Position numbers and translations under genes: made by a program. A DNA stretch of 64,000 nt. Source: Zelopaecilomyces penicillatus (lineage: Eukaryota; Ascomycota; Sordariomycetes; Hypocreales; Pseudodiploosporaceae). Location: positions 4,216,001-4,280,000 of the forward strand of contig VCCP01000001.1 of the NCBI GenBank assembly GCA_005765155.1, read 5' to 3'. A model generated the notes under the pieces. The model searched no databases. It was not told where the DNA came from and saw nothing but the letters and a program-made list of their open reading frames with translations. Positions 1-12,122 of the stretch are shown here, piece after piece. Position 1 is the first letter of the stretch. Every line of letters starts with the position of its first letter.

Positions 1-1712
1 TCCCGAGTCCATGACTGGTGTTCAATATGAAGCCGCACGGACAAATGGCTACCGACCAGAGAGGTACTGAGAGAGCGTGATGACAATCAACTGCCGAGTA
101 TCGCCTTCAATATGGCGATACTTGGCATTTCTTTTCTTACGTCTTACCTATAAATGCATGAATGAACGACAGACAGGGAGGAGTATGATCGACAAAATGG
201 CACGGTTAAGCCATGCAACTGGCTGAACGAAACCAGGACGAATATTCAACATCCTCACATTAAAATTGAGGCATAAAAGTCTCTGTCTTATTAGAAAACT
301 TCTTGGGCTTTCCCCTGTTAGGCTGTCACAACAGACAGCCTTTGTACAATTGCGATGGCCACTATACGATGCCCTTGTTGCTCGTGGCTCGACTTCTTTG
401 CGTCCATTTTCTTATCTTACTTCACTTATACATATCCTGATCAGAGGTGTTTCCTTATTGTCAATTCGTTGCGCCCGTTTAAATTCCCTTTTCGGGGTCG
501 CTGCATTGTTTTTTGTTTCTTGTTTCTGCGGCAAATAAGGGTTTTGAGAAGAGAAAATTTGCTAATCTCACAATGGAGGTGCAACGGGGTTATTGTTGCA
601 TGGACAGCCGGCTGAGGCTGATCTCTGATGCGCAGGGTTTCAATTTGGGGGATGAGGCGGATGTATATACCCACATGTTGACGGAGGATTGGAAGAGCAC
701 CGGTCGACCATCGAGGCGATGGCCGTTTGGATGATTTACATCAGGGCTCAGGGCGAGATATGTGTATGTGTGTACCGTAGTCTTTTAGGGCAATAAACGG
801 TAATCTAGGCGCATCGCTAGATAATTCTAAAGTGACAACTTTGTCTCTACTATTATGACCCTTGATTAGTGAAACTGCGTTTGTTATTGAATTGGATACC
901 GCTGTTACCTATCTTGAATTGATGTCACAGTAGAAATGGTAGAAGGGATCGATCAAATGTTGATGACTGGTGCGAAACAAACCTTTTGCGAAGAAAGGAA
1001 TCCAAGAGGTTGGAGTGAACAGGCATCAGCGGTATACGTCGCATGATATGTTATGATCTAGTTCATGTTTGGCTTGTGATATTCATCTTCATGATGATGC
1101 GGCCGGGCTGCGGAGTTGCGGAGTTGGAGGCGGAGTTGGCATGGGCTGACGGGTTGGCTGACGGATCCGTGGCGCGCGGATTTCTCGGGCTGGGCAGACC
1201 CTGGATCTGCTGTTTGGTTTCAACGCGTAGGCCTTCGCTTCAGAGCTTTCCGATGGCTGGTCTCAGGGCACTTCCAGGCCTGATGCGACGGACGATAGCA
1301 CTGAAGCTCTGAACACCTGTCTGTGTGTGTGTAACTTCAATCCACGTGTGTTTGAGGAAGGGGCGCCACGTTCCCCTGCCCGTCCATGGCCCTTTCTTCT
1401 ATAGGCAATTCACATCCAGTTTGGGGTTGTCTTCTGTTCCCTCCAACTCTATGATCATTTCTTTTCGTTTCTTTTCATCTATTGGCCATCAAACTAGATA
1501 GCATTGGCGACGGACTCAACTCGTCTATTCCAATTCTACATTCGCAAGACTTTGATAGGTGGGGATAAGAACGGCACTAAGTCCGCCCTGCGTCCTTCTA
1601 GAGCCTTGCCTCTAGCAACCAGACACACATACGCTATCTATGCCCGTCATCGTGTGCAACTTGCATCGTCGCCGCCTCATACTCTTTTCCCTTTCATCTT
1701 TTCCTCGCAACC
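1..1712. other. Intergenic region upstream of the Zn2Cys6 regulator
   Basis: I see no supportable gene here. The short open frames have no recognisable domain and overlap one another on both strands. The last 200 bases or so before the regulator's ATG are pyrimidine-rich, as expected for a fungal promoter and 5' leader. An upstream gene's 3' end could lie at the very left edge, but nothing proves it. Confidence 0.6.
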
Positions 1713-3364
1713 ATGGATTCATTGAATAGCGGCAATTTCAATTCCACCAGTCCGCTCGGCATGAGGAGACCAGACCGGATGGGTGAATCCGCCTCTGCCG
1801 CTTCCCGCCAGAAGAGCTGCAATGCCTGCGTCCGGGGCAAACGGAGGTGCGACAAGCGGTCGCCCCGATGCACCCGTTGCGCAGCCAAAGGCCTCGACTG
1901 CGTCTACCAGAGACAACCACCGCCTGCGCCATCTGTGTCGGCGGCGGGTAGCACCCCCGAAATGCTCGATGTGCCGGAGTTTGATATGAGCTTCGACATG
2001 GACAGCCTTGGAACAGGTACCGGCACAGGAACTGATACGAGCCCAGAGAGCATGCAGCAGGAGTGTAGCGGGTTGCCATTCACCGGTCCAGAAATGGACT
2101 TTTCAGTTGTTGATTTTATGACAGGCAACGGCGGTGCAACCTCGAGCTTAGGAGAACTGTGGGATCTTCCTGGGTTTGGAGAGAGCAAAATGGACCTCCC
2201 TCCTATTCCAATTATGCCTCTCGCAGCGCAACCCCAGCAGCCCATCCGGGATCTCTCTCTTTTACAGCCAGAAGAACAGTGTCTTTCGACCCTAGATGTA
2301 CTTCAGGTTCATGACCCACGTAGCCGGGTGGGATACATCGTCAATGCTCTCACAGAGTTACATGTGAACTTCTCCAGGTCCAGGACGACGCCCTTCATGC
2401 ATCCGCGCATATGGATGTCGCAACTTCCCAAGACTGTTCTAGTCGCTTTCACAGCCTCGTCAGCATACACCAACAGCACGCCTCAGACAAAGGCATGGAC
2501 GATGAAGGTGCTTATGGATGCCGCGAAGGAGATTCATCGTGAAGGCGAACGCGCATCGTCGCACACGGACAAGCTGGCGCGTGTTCAAGCATTGATTATA
2601 GTCAATCTCATGCGTCTCTTTGACGGTGACATGGCTATGCGGGCAGCAGCAGAGCGGGAGATGAGTGTCTTGATTGACTGGGTCAAGGAGTTATCATCTC
2701 TGAGAACAGAGCTTGAAGGTGGCTTACCGTCAGCGGCCCATATGACGCGGGACCAGCCACCTCAGACTTGGGAGGTATGTCATAGTCGTTCCCCCTAATT
2801 TTCTTTTGGTGTTTTCTCTTACTTTGTCCCCTAAGATTAATAATCCACAAACTGACATTTCGTATTGATATAGAGCTGGATACTGCTAGAGAGCATCAGA
2901 CGAACCACATTGGTCACATTTGCTGTCGTCTGCCTAGTACATGTGCTTAAATCCGAAGATCGTTCGTCACCCATCCCTCCCCCAAACCCTCTTGTTTTCG
3001 TGAAACACACTCTGACACTGCAGTTCATCAACAGCACCTTGTGATATTTGGGACGAAGGGCTTAGCTTTACAGCATCACGTCACCTTTGGGATGCGGCTT
3101 CATCGGTTGAGTTTTTCCGAGCATGGCGTGACAAGCCACAGTATTGTATTACAGACATGGGTTTCAAAGAGTTTTGGATGTATGGGAGACCAGATGACAT
3201 GGATGATTTCACGAGATTGATGTTAACGCCGTAAGTTTGCTCTTGGTGATTCCTTTCTGTCCCCGCTCCAATATTTAAGCTGATTATTCTCGTGGGATTT
3301 TAGTCAAGTCGGTGTGGATGCCATTGATCATTTCATGATGGGGGATGCTAAGATTCCGGTATGA
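1713..3364 (+). CDS. Zn2Cys6 fungal transcription factor
   Basis: Predicted nuclear DNA-binding regulator of about 468-473 residues in four exons. Exon 1 (1713-2774) carries the binuclear zinc cluster with cysteines at residues 36, 39, 46, 53, 56 and 63, spaced C-x2-C-x6-C-x6-C-x2-C-x6-C. An acidic, Gly/Thr-rich linker with a short GT dipeptide repeat follows. Exon 2 starts at 2874 and exon 4 is 3304-3364. Exon 3 ends at 3230, and its start is either 3024 or 3035 because two donor/acceptor pairs keep the frame. The C-terminal part (W-D-A-A, F-F-R-A-W, F-K-E-F-W-M-Y) is the conserved tail of a regulator family often found beside secondary-metabolism or export genes. It stands upstream of, and convergent with, an oxidoreductase and pump block that it may control; that role is inferred. 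No DNA target can be read from the sequence. Confidence 0.87.
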
Positions 3365-3977
3365 GCCTGCCAGTATCGTACTGAGGATGCCCGTGATCCA
3401 CTTTACGAACCAGTGTTGCATCATGAAGTGAAAACTTTACAAGAAAGTTGGTTTCTTATTCTTAGACACAGGTATGGCGTTATCGGTGGGAAACTGCATA
3501 TCCACATCAGGATAATGCTTAATGATTGACTGGGCTGGGTTGGATAAAAGTTGTGACGCCATTGCGAACACAAACAACACAAAAATGGAAGAGCTCCGTA
3601 ACGACAATGGCTCTGGTTTTGATATTTCTCATGTTTTCAAATCTCATTGCGGCATTAGGCACCTTATATACGGCTATCATATGCCACCTTGTTTGACTTC
3701 TAGGTGAGGTCTGATGCTCAGACGCATCGGATCCTCAGGCAATGAAGAGATTTAATGACTTTACTCCTCTCTACACCCTCTCCCTTGCGAGTTCACAGAG
3801 GCATTACCGCCGTTACTGGCTGATGTTGCGATCACCAACATGTCCCAATCAGTGATAACGTTATTTCACTAGAGGAACGTAACACAGAGTACGTATGAAA
3901 TATTTTTTGATTGGAAATAACGAGGCACATATTTACAGAGTTTATAGAATATGCCAAAAGACGACATCCCTCATCTC
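3365..3977. other. Convergent intergenic region
   Basis: This lies between the 3' end of the Zn2Cys6 gene and the 3' end of the oxidoreductase on the opposite strand. It should contain both 3' UTRs. I see no further gene. Confidence 0.6.
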
Positions 3978-5114
3978 TCACGGGTCCGAGACTCGCCATA
4001 CTAGCTTTTCCCCACTGGCTGCCTTGTTGCGCAGCAAATCGAGTGCGTTTTGCGCTCTCTCAACCATCGTCGCGCCATCGACAATCCTATATTTGTTTGG
4101 CTTAACGATGCCTGCGGCCAACAACGCAGGTACAATTTCCGGTTGCAGCTTCTGCTTGAAAAACTCATTCTGGAGATAAAAGTGTGTTCGCACACCAGTT
4201 ACGATGGCCCCGTCAGCCCACCACTGGTGAGCGAGACAATTGGACACGTCTAATTCGTACTCGGGCTCCTCATCCTCTGTAGCGTCCTTGAGAATGACAG
4301 GGAGCATGACGGCAACACGAGAACCGGGCTGGGCAATTCTGCTCAGAGGCGCAAGAGTGCCGTGGAGGGAGCCGATACAATCTATTATGTCGGGCACCTG
4401 GGATTGCTCTGTTTTGGCAGCACTCGTTTTGAGAGAGGCGAGGATCTGATTGACTACATCGGGCTGTGTGTAGTCGAAGCAAGATGTTGCGCCAATATTC
4501 TTTAGGTATTCGTGATGCTTGCCGCTGGAGACGGCGAGGATGTTGGTATATCCCCATTTGTGGAGGACCTGTACGACGAATATCCCGACGCTGCTGCTAG
4601 CACCCCATATGAGTAGGGGCTTGTCGGACACATTGGGTTTCCAGCCCTTGGGTATGGGCCACGGCAACTCAAGCTTCAGTTCTTCGGTGATGGTATGAAA
4701 CGCAGTCACAAGGTTCACTGGCACCGTCACAGCCTCCACCAGAGAGATGCCCTCGGGGACTCGGGAGGCTAAAAAAGCGGGTATGGTGATGTACTCCTGA
4801 TGGTTTGCCTCCTTGCCACCGTGAAAAGCAAATGCTGTGATGCTATCTCCGACCTTGAGACCCTTGGTATCCCCATCAGGGGCCACAGCAACAACGGTGC
4901 CCGCAGCGCCGCCGCTTCCGGATAGCCGTGGCCACGACTCAATGAGCAAGCCACCGTCGGCTTGATGCAGATCTAGAGGACTTGAGGCTGTCCATAAAAC
5001 GCGGACAGCGACCTCGCCAGCGGAGGGAGGGTGGACAGGGGTGGAGAGTTCGATGAGACGAGCGCGCTTGGCTGCAATGGCGACGGCCTTTTGAGTAGCT
5101 GGGAGAGATTGCAT
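3978..5114 (-). CDS. Zinc-free medium-chain dehydrogenase/reductase (enoyl-reductase/quinone-oxidoreductase type)
   Basis: Single-exon gene for a 378-residue cytosolic NAD(P)H-dependent oxidoreductase. The N-terminal GroES-like half contains the conserved L-x-G-S-G-G-A-A-G-T-V stretch (about residues 65-75). The Rossmann half carries the nucleotide-binding turn G-A-S-S-S-V-G at 171-177. The catalytic and structural zinc cysteines of true alcohol dehydrogenases are absent, so this belongs with the zinc-independent enoyl reductases/quinone oxidoreductases, including the stand-alone enoyl reductases of fungal polyketide pathways. The start at 5114 was chosen because the GroES fold begins right after it; 53 more upstream codons are open but are unlike the family. 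It lies on the same strand as the ABC and MFS pumps. The substrate cannot be told. Confidence 0.87.
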   Translation of the reverse strand: MQSLPATQKAVAIAAKRARLIELSTPVHPPSAGEVAVRVLWTASSPLDLHQADGGLLIESWPRLSGSGGAAGTVVAVAPDGDTKGLKVGDSITAFAFHGGKEANHQEYITIPAFLASRVPEGISLVEAVTVPVNLVTAFHTITEELKLELPWPIPKGWKPNVSDKPLLIWGASSSVGIFVVQVLHKWGYTNILAVSSGKHHEYLKNIGATSCFDYTQPDVVNQILASLKTSAAKTEQSQVPDIIDCIGSLHGTLAPLSRIAQPGSRVAVMLPVILKDATEDEEPEYELDVSNCLAHQWWADGAIVTGVRTHFYLQNEFFKQKLQPEIVPALLAAGIVKPNKYRIVDGATMVERAQNALDLLRNKAASGEKLVWRVSDP

Positions 5115-5746
5115 GGTAAATACGGTGAGGGCTTTTATTATGTTATGGCGTGGTAGAAGTGGATTTGAATTGGTTTTGATAAGGATACTGTCGTAATGGT
5201 GGCAGTTCAATATGAGAATGTATTGTTGACTTGAGTGATGACCTTTTCTCCTCGAGTTGAGAAGAGCATACATGCCCTTTTATATAGAAATACAACATTG
5301 TCTCTTTTGACAAATACAGAAGTTGAAATCTTACAATCCTTTCGAGATGTTCTGGTTTCTGTTCGTACTCCTGACACCACTGCCTGCGTGCGTACAAAGA
5401 CGTCTCGGAGACTTTTTTTGTAAGCGACCTGGTATTTGGTAAGCCACGTTGGGAGCACGCACGCAGTCGCAGTATGTTTAGCTCCAATGGCTCGTAAATG
5501 AATGGGTTCTCCTTTTGATTACGTAGTGCGAATCAGGTAATTCCGTAGATGGAAGTCGCCGAAATGAAAGTCATCTTAACGATTGATGTTGGTAGTAGAT
5601 TTCCGAATATTGCTGTTGATTAGGAGTGGTGATGTTATTGTTATTTTGTATCCAGACAACCAGAGTGGTGATGATCTGACCCTGTAAACCCTCAGCATGG
5701 CAGCTATCATTGAAACATCTCAAAAGAGTCGCAACCGAGGCCCATG
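5115..5746. promoter_or_regulatory. Promoter region of the oxidoreductase and 3' flank of the ABC transporter
   Basis: This 632-bp spacer between two minus-strand genes must hold the promoter and leader of the oxidoreductase and the 3' UTR of the ABC-C gene. No gene and no clear operator was recognised. Confidence 0.45.
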
Positions 5747-8700
5747 TTATTCTTTCCATGTCCGATTCGTGACTTCTACAAGCCTTCCCTCATCCAGCTT
5801 TAATATGACGTCTGCCTCTCGAAGTGTCTCAAGACGATGTGCGATCGTTAGCACCGTACACCCGGCAAACACCTCAGACATAACTGCCTGCATCTGAGCA
5901 TCCGTTCCGTGATCCATGTTACTAGTGGCTTCATCTACAAGCACAACTTTACTTCCTGTTTGTCTGTTGTGTATAATCGCTCCGGCGAGGTTAAGCAGCT
6001 GGCTCTGTCCCTGCGAAAGACCTATGGAAGAGAGCTCGGCATCGAGGCCGCCGCGCGCGACGATGTGATCCCACATGCCTACTCGAGTTAGAGCTTCAAT
6101 TATTTCTGCGTCAGGTGGTGGTGTGTAAGATAGAGCAGAATTGCTGCTTCTGCTGGACCGTGACATGTTTTCTCGTACGGAACCGGCTAGCTCGATGGAA
6201 TCCTGTGGTAGGGTTGTGATGCGGGAGCGAAGCTGCTGGCGGTGGATTTGGGAGATATCAATGCCATCGATTCGTAGAGAGCCGCTGTAGTCAAGTAAAT
6301 GTAGAACTGTCAAGAGCATCGAGCTCTTGCCACTGTCATGCCTTGTTAGCAATTCTTCTTTCTTTTCATCTGACTGCATGTCAAGAAGTGATTTGAGAGA
6401 GAGAATTACATACCTTCCTGTGCGACCAATGATTCCGACTTTCTGGCCTGGCTGTATCTTGATAGACAAGTCATGTAGAACTTGCCTTGATGTCTCATCT
6501 TCGCCACTACAAGATCTATTAGGACCTCTCATATTTGCAAAACAAATATCACACAAACTGCAAGGGAACTAACTTGTATCTCGCGCTTACAGAGCTAAAC
6601 TCTATTGCCCCATGTGCTGGCCAATCTTGAGGTAGGTCTTGAATCTCAGAGGCGTTTTTCTCAACCGGGGTTGTATTGATAAATGTCCTCAGCCGAGCCA
6701 GAGCCCCCAGCGATGTTTCCACCTCAATCCATGATTCAAACAGCGCAGTAAGAGCCTCGCTAAAAGTAACAACATTGAGCAAGGCAAGACCTATTGCGCC
6801 TTGCGAGGTGGTGTGCTTGAGGTTAAGGGCAAACGTCACTAGCGCAAGCGCAATGAAAAGAACAAAGAAATCCAGGGCGAGATGAAGCCACCGCTGGATG
6901 CAGAACATGTAGTAGTACGGTTTCTGGGAAAGATCCAAGAGCTTCAGGCTGTGCGTCAGGAAGTTTGACTGCCACTCAAAGGCACGAATATGCTGTAGCC
7001 CAGCGGTCATCTCGGTGAATTGGGTGTAGAGAGGGGTTTTGGCTTCGAGGTCGAGATGCCGCATCTGGCGTGATGTGCGTAGGTAGAACTTTTGGAGGAG
7101 GTAGAGGGCGACGATGAGAGCCGGGATCAGTGCTGCGATATGCTTTGCTCCGGAGATGATGATGCCAATATCAGCTAGTAGAAAAAAGGCAACTTTTGTA
7201 GAAAGTTAGTCATGATGCGGCAAAGGGAGAGGGGGGATTTGGATATAAACAGACGATAGACAAGTTGCATGAAGGATAGAGGAAGGACTTGACTGATGAG
7301 TGTCATATCTTGACTAAATCTACAGGTATGATCTGTATTAGTTTCGGGAACCTTGTAATGGATAAGAATAATCATAGAACACGCCTGTTTAGTAGAAACC
7401 CGCTGTCTGTAGCAGTAAGAAACGACAACGTCGAGCTATTGCGTTCGTCAGAATACGGTGGATTACTTTGGCAAAGAGTTGCTACAACGCTCACTTCATA
7501 ACAGTCTCTAGCATCATCAAATGCAGGTTCTCGGCAGATCTCGGAACAAGCTTAAGCAAGAATAGCCTGCAAAAAACCCTAGTTAGAAGAATCATGGTTT
7601 ACAGACAACAAATATGACGTGGAGAACCACTTACGCTAGCATTCCCGATGTGCAGAGAAAACTAGTAACACCCAATATGGCATACGCGATAAAGTAATTG
7701 TTATTTCCAGCATCTTTGTCAATCCAGATACGAAGAAATATTTCTGCAATAAAGCGGGAAAAGTTTCAGTTAGTAGGGGGAAAGAGAGGAGAGTCAACTT
7801 TTTCATGAGTAGTGGTGACTAGGGATGGATGGGTGTTTTGACGTACGAGGCATCTTGTCTGACACAGAAGCTAGTGCTACTGTGCCGATCCAGATAGCGA
7901 AAAGTAAGACGCCGATGGATTTTATGTAAAAGAGGTAAAGAGTCGTATCTCCCCTTTGGCGCTCTAGAGAACTCTCAGTTGTCGATGGCGGCTTGACTGT
8001 TGGCAGTGTTGATGTCGGCTCTTCGGTTTGAGAAGAAGAAGAAGAAGCCTCTTTTGTTTTGTCGGTCTCGTCTTGCGTCTTTGGGTCTTCAAGAAACTCC
8101 CTAATGTTGAAGTCGCCTTCAATACCAGTCTGCTCTTTGATGCCACCTTTTCCATCAAGTACGAAAACCTTGTCGGCAACGGAGAGATGCTCAACTATAT
8201 TGACACAAGCTGAAGTCAGCTATGGTTATTGAATAAGCTTGTTTTATGCTAAGCTTACCTGAGTGAGTTGCCATGATGGTTGTGGTGCTTAAATCTTGGA
8301 GTATACCGCTTTCTCCAAGAAGTCTAGAAAAAACAGTCCGTGATGTCCGTTGATCCAAGGCGCTGAAAACATCGTCAAGTACTAAAACACGCTTGCGGGA
8401 GTAAATGGCCCTCGCCAATGCCTATCAACAAGATGAGATTAGAGAGATTCACACTTTGTAATGTTACCTAGATGTTATAAAACATACCACACGTTGCTTT
8501 TGACCGCCACTTAGATTAACGCCGCCACTGCCCGCAAGGGATTGATCCCCTTCGGGAAGCTGTGCCATGTCCTCGTCGAGAAGACATGCGTGTATGACTG
8601 TCTCGTACCAGGTGGTGTCAAACTGTCTTTGGCCAAGGATATTGTGACGAATACTGATATTTTGAATCCAGGATGACTGGTCGCAAAACGCAATGGAGCT

Positions 8701-11066
8701 GGTGTTGATATTGACATGTCCCTGAGTAATATTTGCCTCTCCTAGAATTGCTCTTAACAAAGTAGACTTGCCGCATCCTACTGGCCCAATGACCATTGTC
8801 AGCTTTGAGCAATCAAATGCGAAGCTGGCGTTTTGCAGAATCGGGTCTGTGTCATCCGCGGCGGCAATTGAAACATTGAGAAACTCTACAGCACAATGGT
8901 CGGACGTTGAGCTCCTTGACACGATTACTGCCTTGGGAAGTTGGTCGAGTTCAACGGGCCCATCATCACTTATAGAATGTGACGATGAGCCCGAGTTGCC
9001 AGCATCAGAGTTGCCCTCAATATTCCTGACTTCGGTTCTTTCATTTAGAAGTAAGAATTCTTGTATTCTTCCGATACAACCAAAAATTGATGCAAAAATT
9101 GGCACCGCCACCATCAGCAACATCAAGGGAGCTGAGACGAGTGAAATGATGGACAGGGTTGCGAAGGCTTCGGCGGCAGACAATGTGCCCGAGAAGGTCG
9201 TCCAGTAGAGGGCACCAGCCAGAACGACAACTGGTGTGATGCCACCAGAAAACGCAGCTATCCATGAATGCAGTTAGTATAAGTGGACATTGTAGTGGAA
9301 TTGTGTGCCCATATGAACGTACTGATTGCATGAATCATGATATGAAGAACGCGTAGCTTTTTGGAGTACTCAATCTCCTCGGTTCTAAGACCTTGTAGAT
9401 GAGTAGATATCATGGGTGTCAGCCCGCACATCTTTATACCCTTCATCTGCGCAAGGACGCTTGATGTGGCAGATACTCGCTGTTGAATCTTCTCGTTCCA
9501 AGCTATGTTTGCAGGTACTATCCTTCGAGCAACTTCACCCGAAGCCACGGTCATAACTGCTTTCTAATAAGCAACCAGACCATAGGCCACCACGGGCCTT
9601 TTGGAAGCGAAACTTACCCAGAGTGGGCATTACAACCAGAAACGCCGCTTTCCCAACGACTGTCACCAGGATATAAATGCCAAGACCGAGCTCAACTAGA
9701 CTGGCCCAAATATCGTTAACCACAGCCAGGCCACGTGCTATGCCATCAATATCGGTGCTCATTAAGGTGATAGCAGCTGAGTTCTTGGTATGAGAGCTGT
9801 CCAAGGACAATGTTTTCTTGAAGATTGCCGAGACTAGTATTCCTCGCGTCATGGTGATCATTCTGTAAGTAAGGTGCGTGTAATACGCTCTTGTAACCTT
9901 GACATCGGTATTAGCAAAGGAGATTCCACATCTCATAAAAAAAGGGGTCAGATTCAACACACAGCCATGCCGAAGTATATTAGTGCTGTCGCACCGATAA
10001 GGCCGCCAATAACGTTGCTGGACGTGTGACGCTGGCCGACAGTATTGACAATGGTTTGCAGGAGAAATGGTTGTGCGAATTTGAAGCCTATGAAGCATAG
10101 CCTTGGAAGCACAATGGTGAGGCAGGGCATAAGCAGGGTGCGGGAGCATGCTTTCATCAAACGATGAGGCGAAGCCTTGCTAGCTGTGATTATCTTGTCA
10201 ACAACTGGTGGAGGTTAATCATGTTTATAGACAACTTACACCTAGCCCAATACAGTTTGAACTTGGAAAACAATCGTTCAGAACTAAACTTTTCGCCTAT
10301 ATCCTGTAAGTCATCAGCGGTGATGATGTTCCGGAACCCAATGAGCATAGTAGAGTTGAGCCACAAGAACAAGGAGCGACCCCAGAAACCGCTCGTCGAC
10401 TCCTTTCCAATAGACGAGCGCAGGTACCGCTGGCTCAACAGAGATCGCTTTGATAACTCTTCCGGTAACACTATGGCTAGTTTCAAAACAGCAGCGACCA
10501 CGAATAAGACACCAATGACGTGCAAGCCAGGGCGGCGAAAGCAAGACCGGGCTTTGGCAGCATCGAAGAGAATGGTGATGCTGAGATAGATACTTAACAA
10601 GATTGATGGCTGGTAGGAGTGGCGATGCTTGGCAATGAGTATAGCTACGATGCATGTAGCATTGATGCATGACAGCGAAGCTGCTGCCAAGGAGACGGTT
10701 GAGCGATACGTCGGCGATGCACTCCATAGTGCGATTTTGGTAAGTTCAATGGCGAGTAAAGTCACAGCGGCGGCCTACAAACAGAGTTAAAAAGTAAAAT
10801 TATATTAGATGTATCAACATGGAAGTTTAAAAAAAATAGATGCGTACGAGTTTCGTCCATAGCAAAAGGCCGGATCGCACGTATACCGGTTTACGAACCA
10901 GGCGATAGAGACAGAGCGGAGATGCAGCAATTAACAGAGACGATGGAAGAATAGTGAAGATTGTGTGTTCAAAGAGCAAAGTAAAGTCAAAATTCAATGG
11001 TAACTGAGGCCCAAAGGCATTGTCGGCTGTGGTGGTGGTGTTTACGCCGTTGACGGTGTAATCCAT
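5747..11066 (-). CDS. ABC transporter, ABC-C (MRP/multidrug-resistance) full transporter
   Basis: Membrane efflux pump of roughly 1450 residues in about 15 exons; an intact frame can be followed from ATG 11066 to the stop at 5747. Order: short TMD0 (exons 11066-10848 and 10774-10240), TMD1, NBD1, TMD2, NBD2. NBD1 (within 9250-8260) has Walker A G-P-V-G-C-G-K-S-T, signature L-S-G-G-Q-K-Q-R-V and Walker B V-L-V-L-D-D, i.e. Asp replaces the catalytic Glu, as is usual for the degenerate first site of ABC-C pumps. NBD2 has Walker A G-R-T-G-S-G-K-S-S split by an intron (6333-6413), signature L-S-Q-G-Q, Walker B V-V-L-V-D-E with the catalytic Glu, and H-loop I-A-H-R. A 51-nt exon (7385-7435) is followed by a GC-AG intron (7320-7384). 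The linker after NBD1 is Ser/Glu-rich. The boundary near 9905-9960 is ambiguous. The substrate is unknown. Confidence 0.9.
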
Positions 11067-12122
11067 GGTTTGGATGTGGGTGATGGTCTGTCTGTGTGCA
11101 ACAGCTCTGTGGGAGATATTTTCATAACTATGGGAAGTGAAAAGAAAAGAAAGAGGCAGTAAATAAGTAAATAAAGAAAATATGGAAATGTAGAGCGACA
11201 AGAATGGAGCCCGAGGAGAGAGACGAGGGGGGGGGGGCTCTGTCACCGGCACATGGCCTTGTTAGAAAGTATATTGAACCAACAATCTCACCAACTCTGG
11301 CCAGATACCACACATATGCACACGCATATAAAACTACCTACCTAGTAATTATACATTATACATTATACATACCCGTTGAGGCCAGCTAGCGCTATATCTG
11401 TGCACAGCGACCAACAACATTCACTCTGCATGCCCGAATGTCCCAATCTGGCGAAACCATCCGCCTCCTAGCCTGGGTATCCCGTCTGTCTCTGATTAGC
11501 GGGGAAAAGTCCCCCCCTTCTTAGTCCCGCCCAATAATGACTTGAGACTTCAAAGTGACTCATTTGGTAGATGGATTGAGTGATGTAGTATTTCGTAGTA
11601 GCTCTGGGTCTGTGCTAGGCTGTTTTGTTGGTGTAATCTGCCGATATTATTCTACGTCCAGTCGGCAGCGAGCGAGTGCGATTGACAGTTTGCTGTGCAG
11701 TTCAGAGAGGAACAACATGACCGACTCCAAATGCTAAAATAACAGCAAGGGTTTGATCCAATCATTTACTTACAAGTATGATAACAAAATCAGAGCCTTT
11801 TTACATGGGGCGGACACGAACTTGTAGGTAATCACCGATAAGTGTTGGAAACGCACAGTGCGTTTGATGTTCAAGGGTAAGCTGCCATGATGAAGTTGAC
11901 TCTGTGTATATATCCATCTAGCGTCAATATGGAACCACTTTGACGAACAATTTATTTGTATTAGTCAACATATTCAAAGATGAGAGAAAAAGCTAGCTAT
12001 CTGTCCAAGTTATCTCCATCTAATATCGTTGCTGGGCCAAATGAGTTTAAAGATAACCTAGGCACTCAACCTAGAGGAGCTGCTGTTGAACCAGTTTAAA
12101 TATACTATGCTGCAGCCTAAAC
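11067..12122. promoter_or_regulatory. Promoter region of the ABC-C gene and 3' flank of the MFS gene
   Basis: This roughly 1-kb spacer lies between two minus-strand transporter genes. It includes a run of eleven G at 11227-11237 about 160 bp upstream of the ABC-C ATG, and an A/T-rich stretch around 11330-11375. No gene was recognised. Confidence 0.45.

Noticed and set aside
11227..11237. G11 run as a G-quadruplex promoter element
   Set aside because: It is a single run without the other three G tracts needed; more likely a simple homopolymer.
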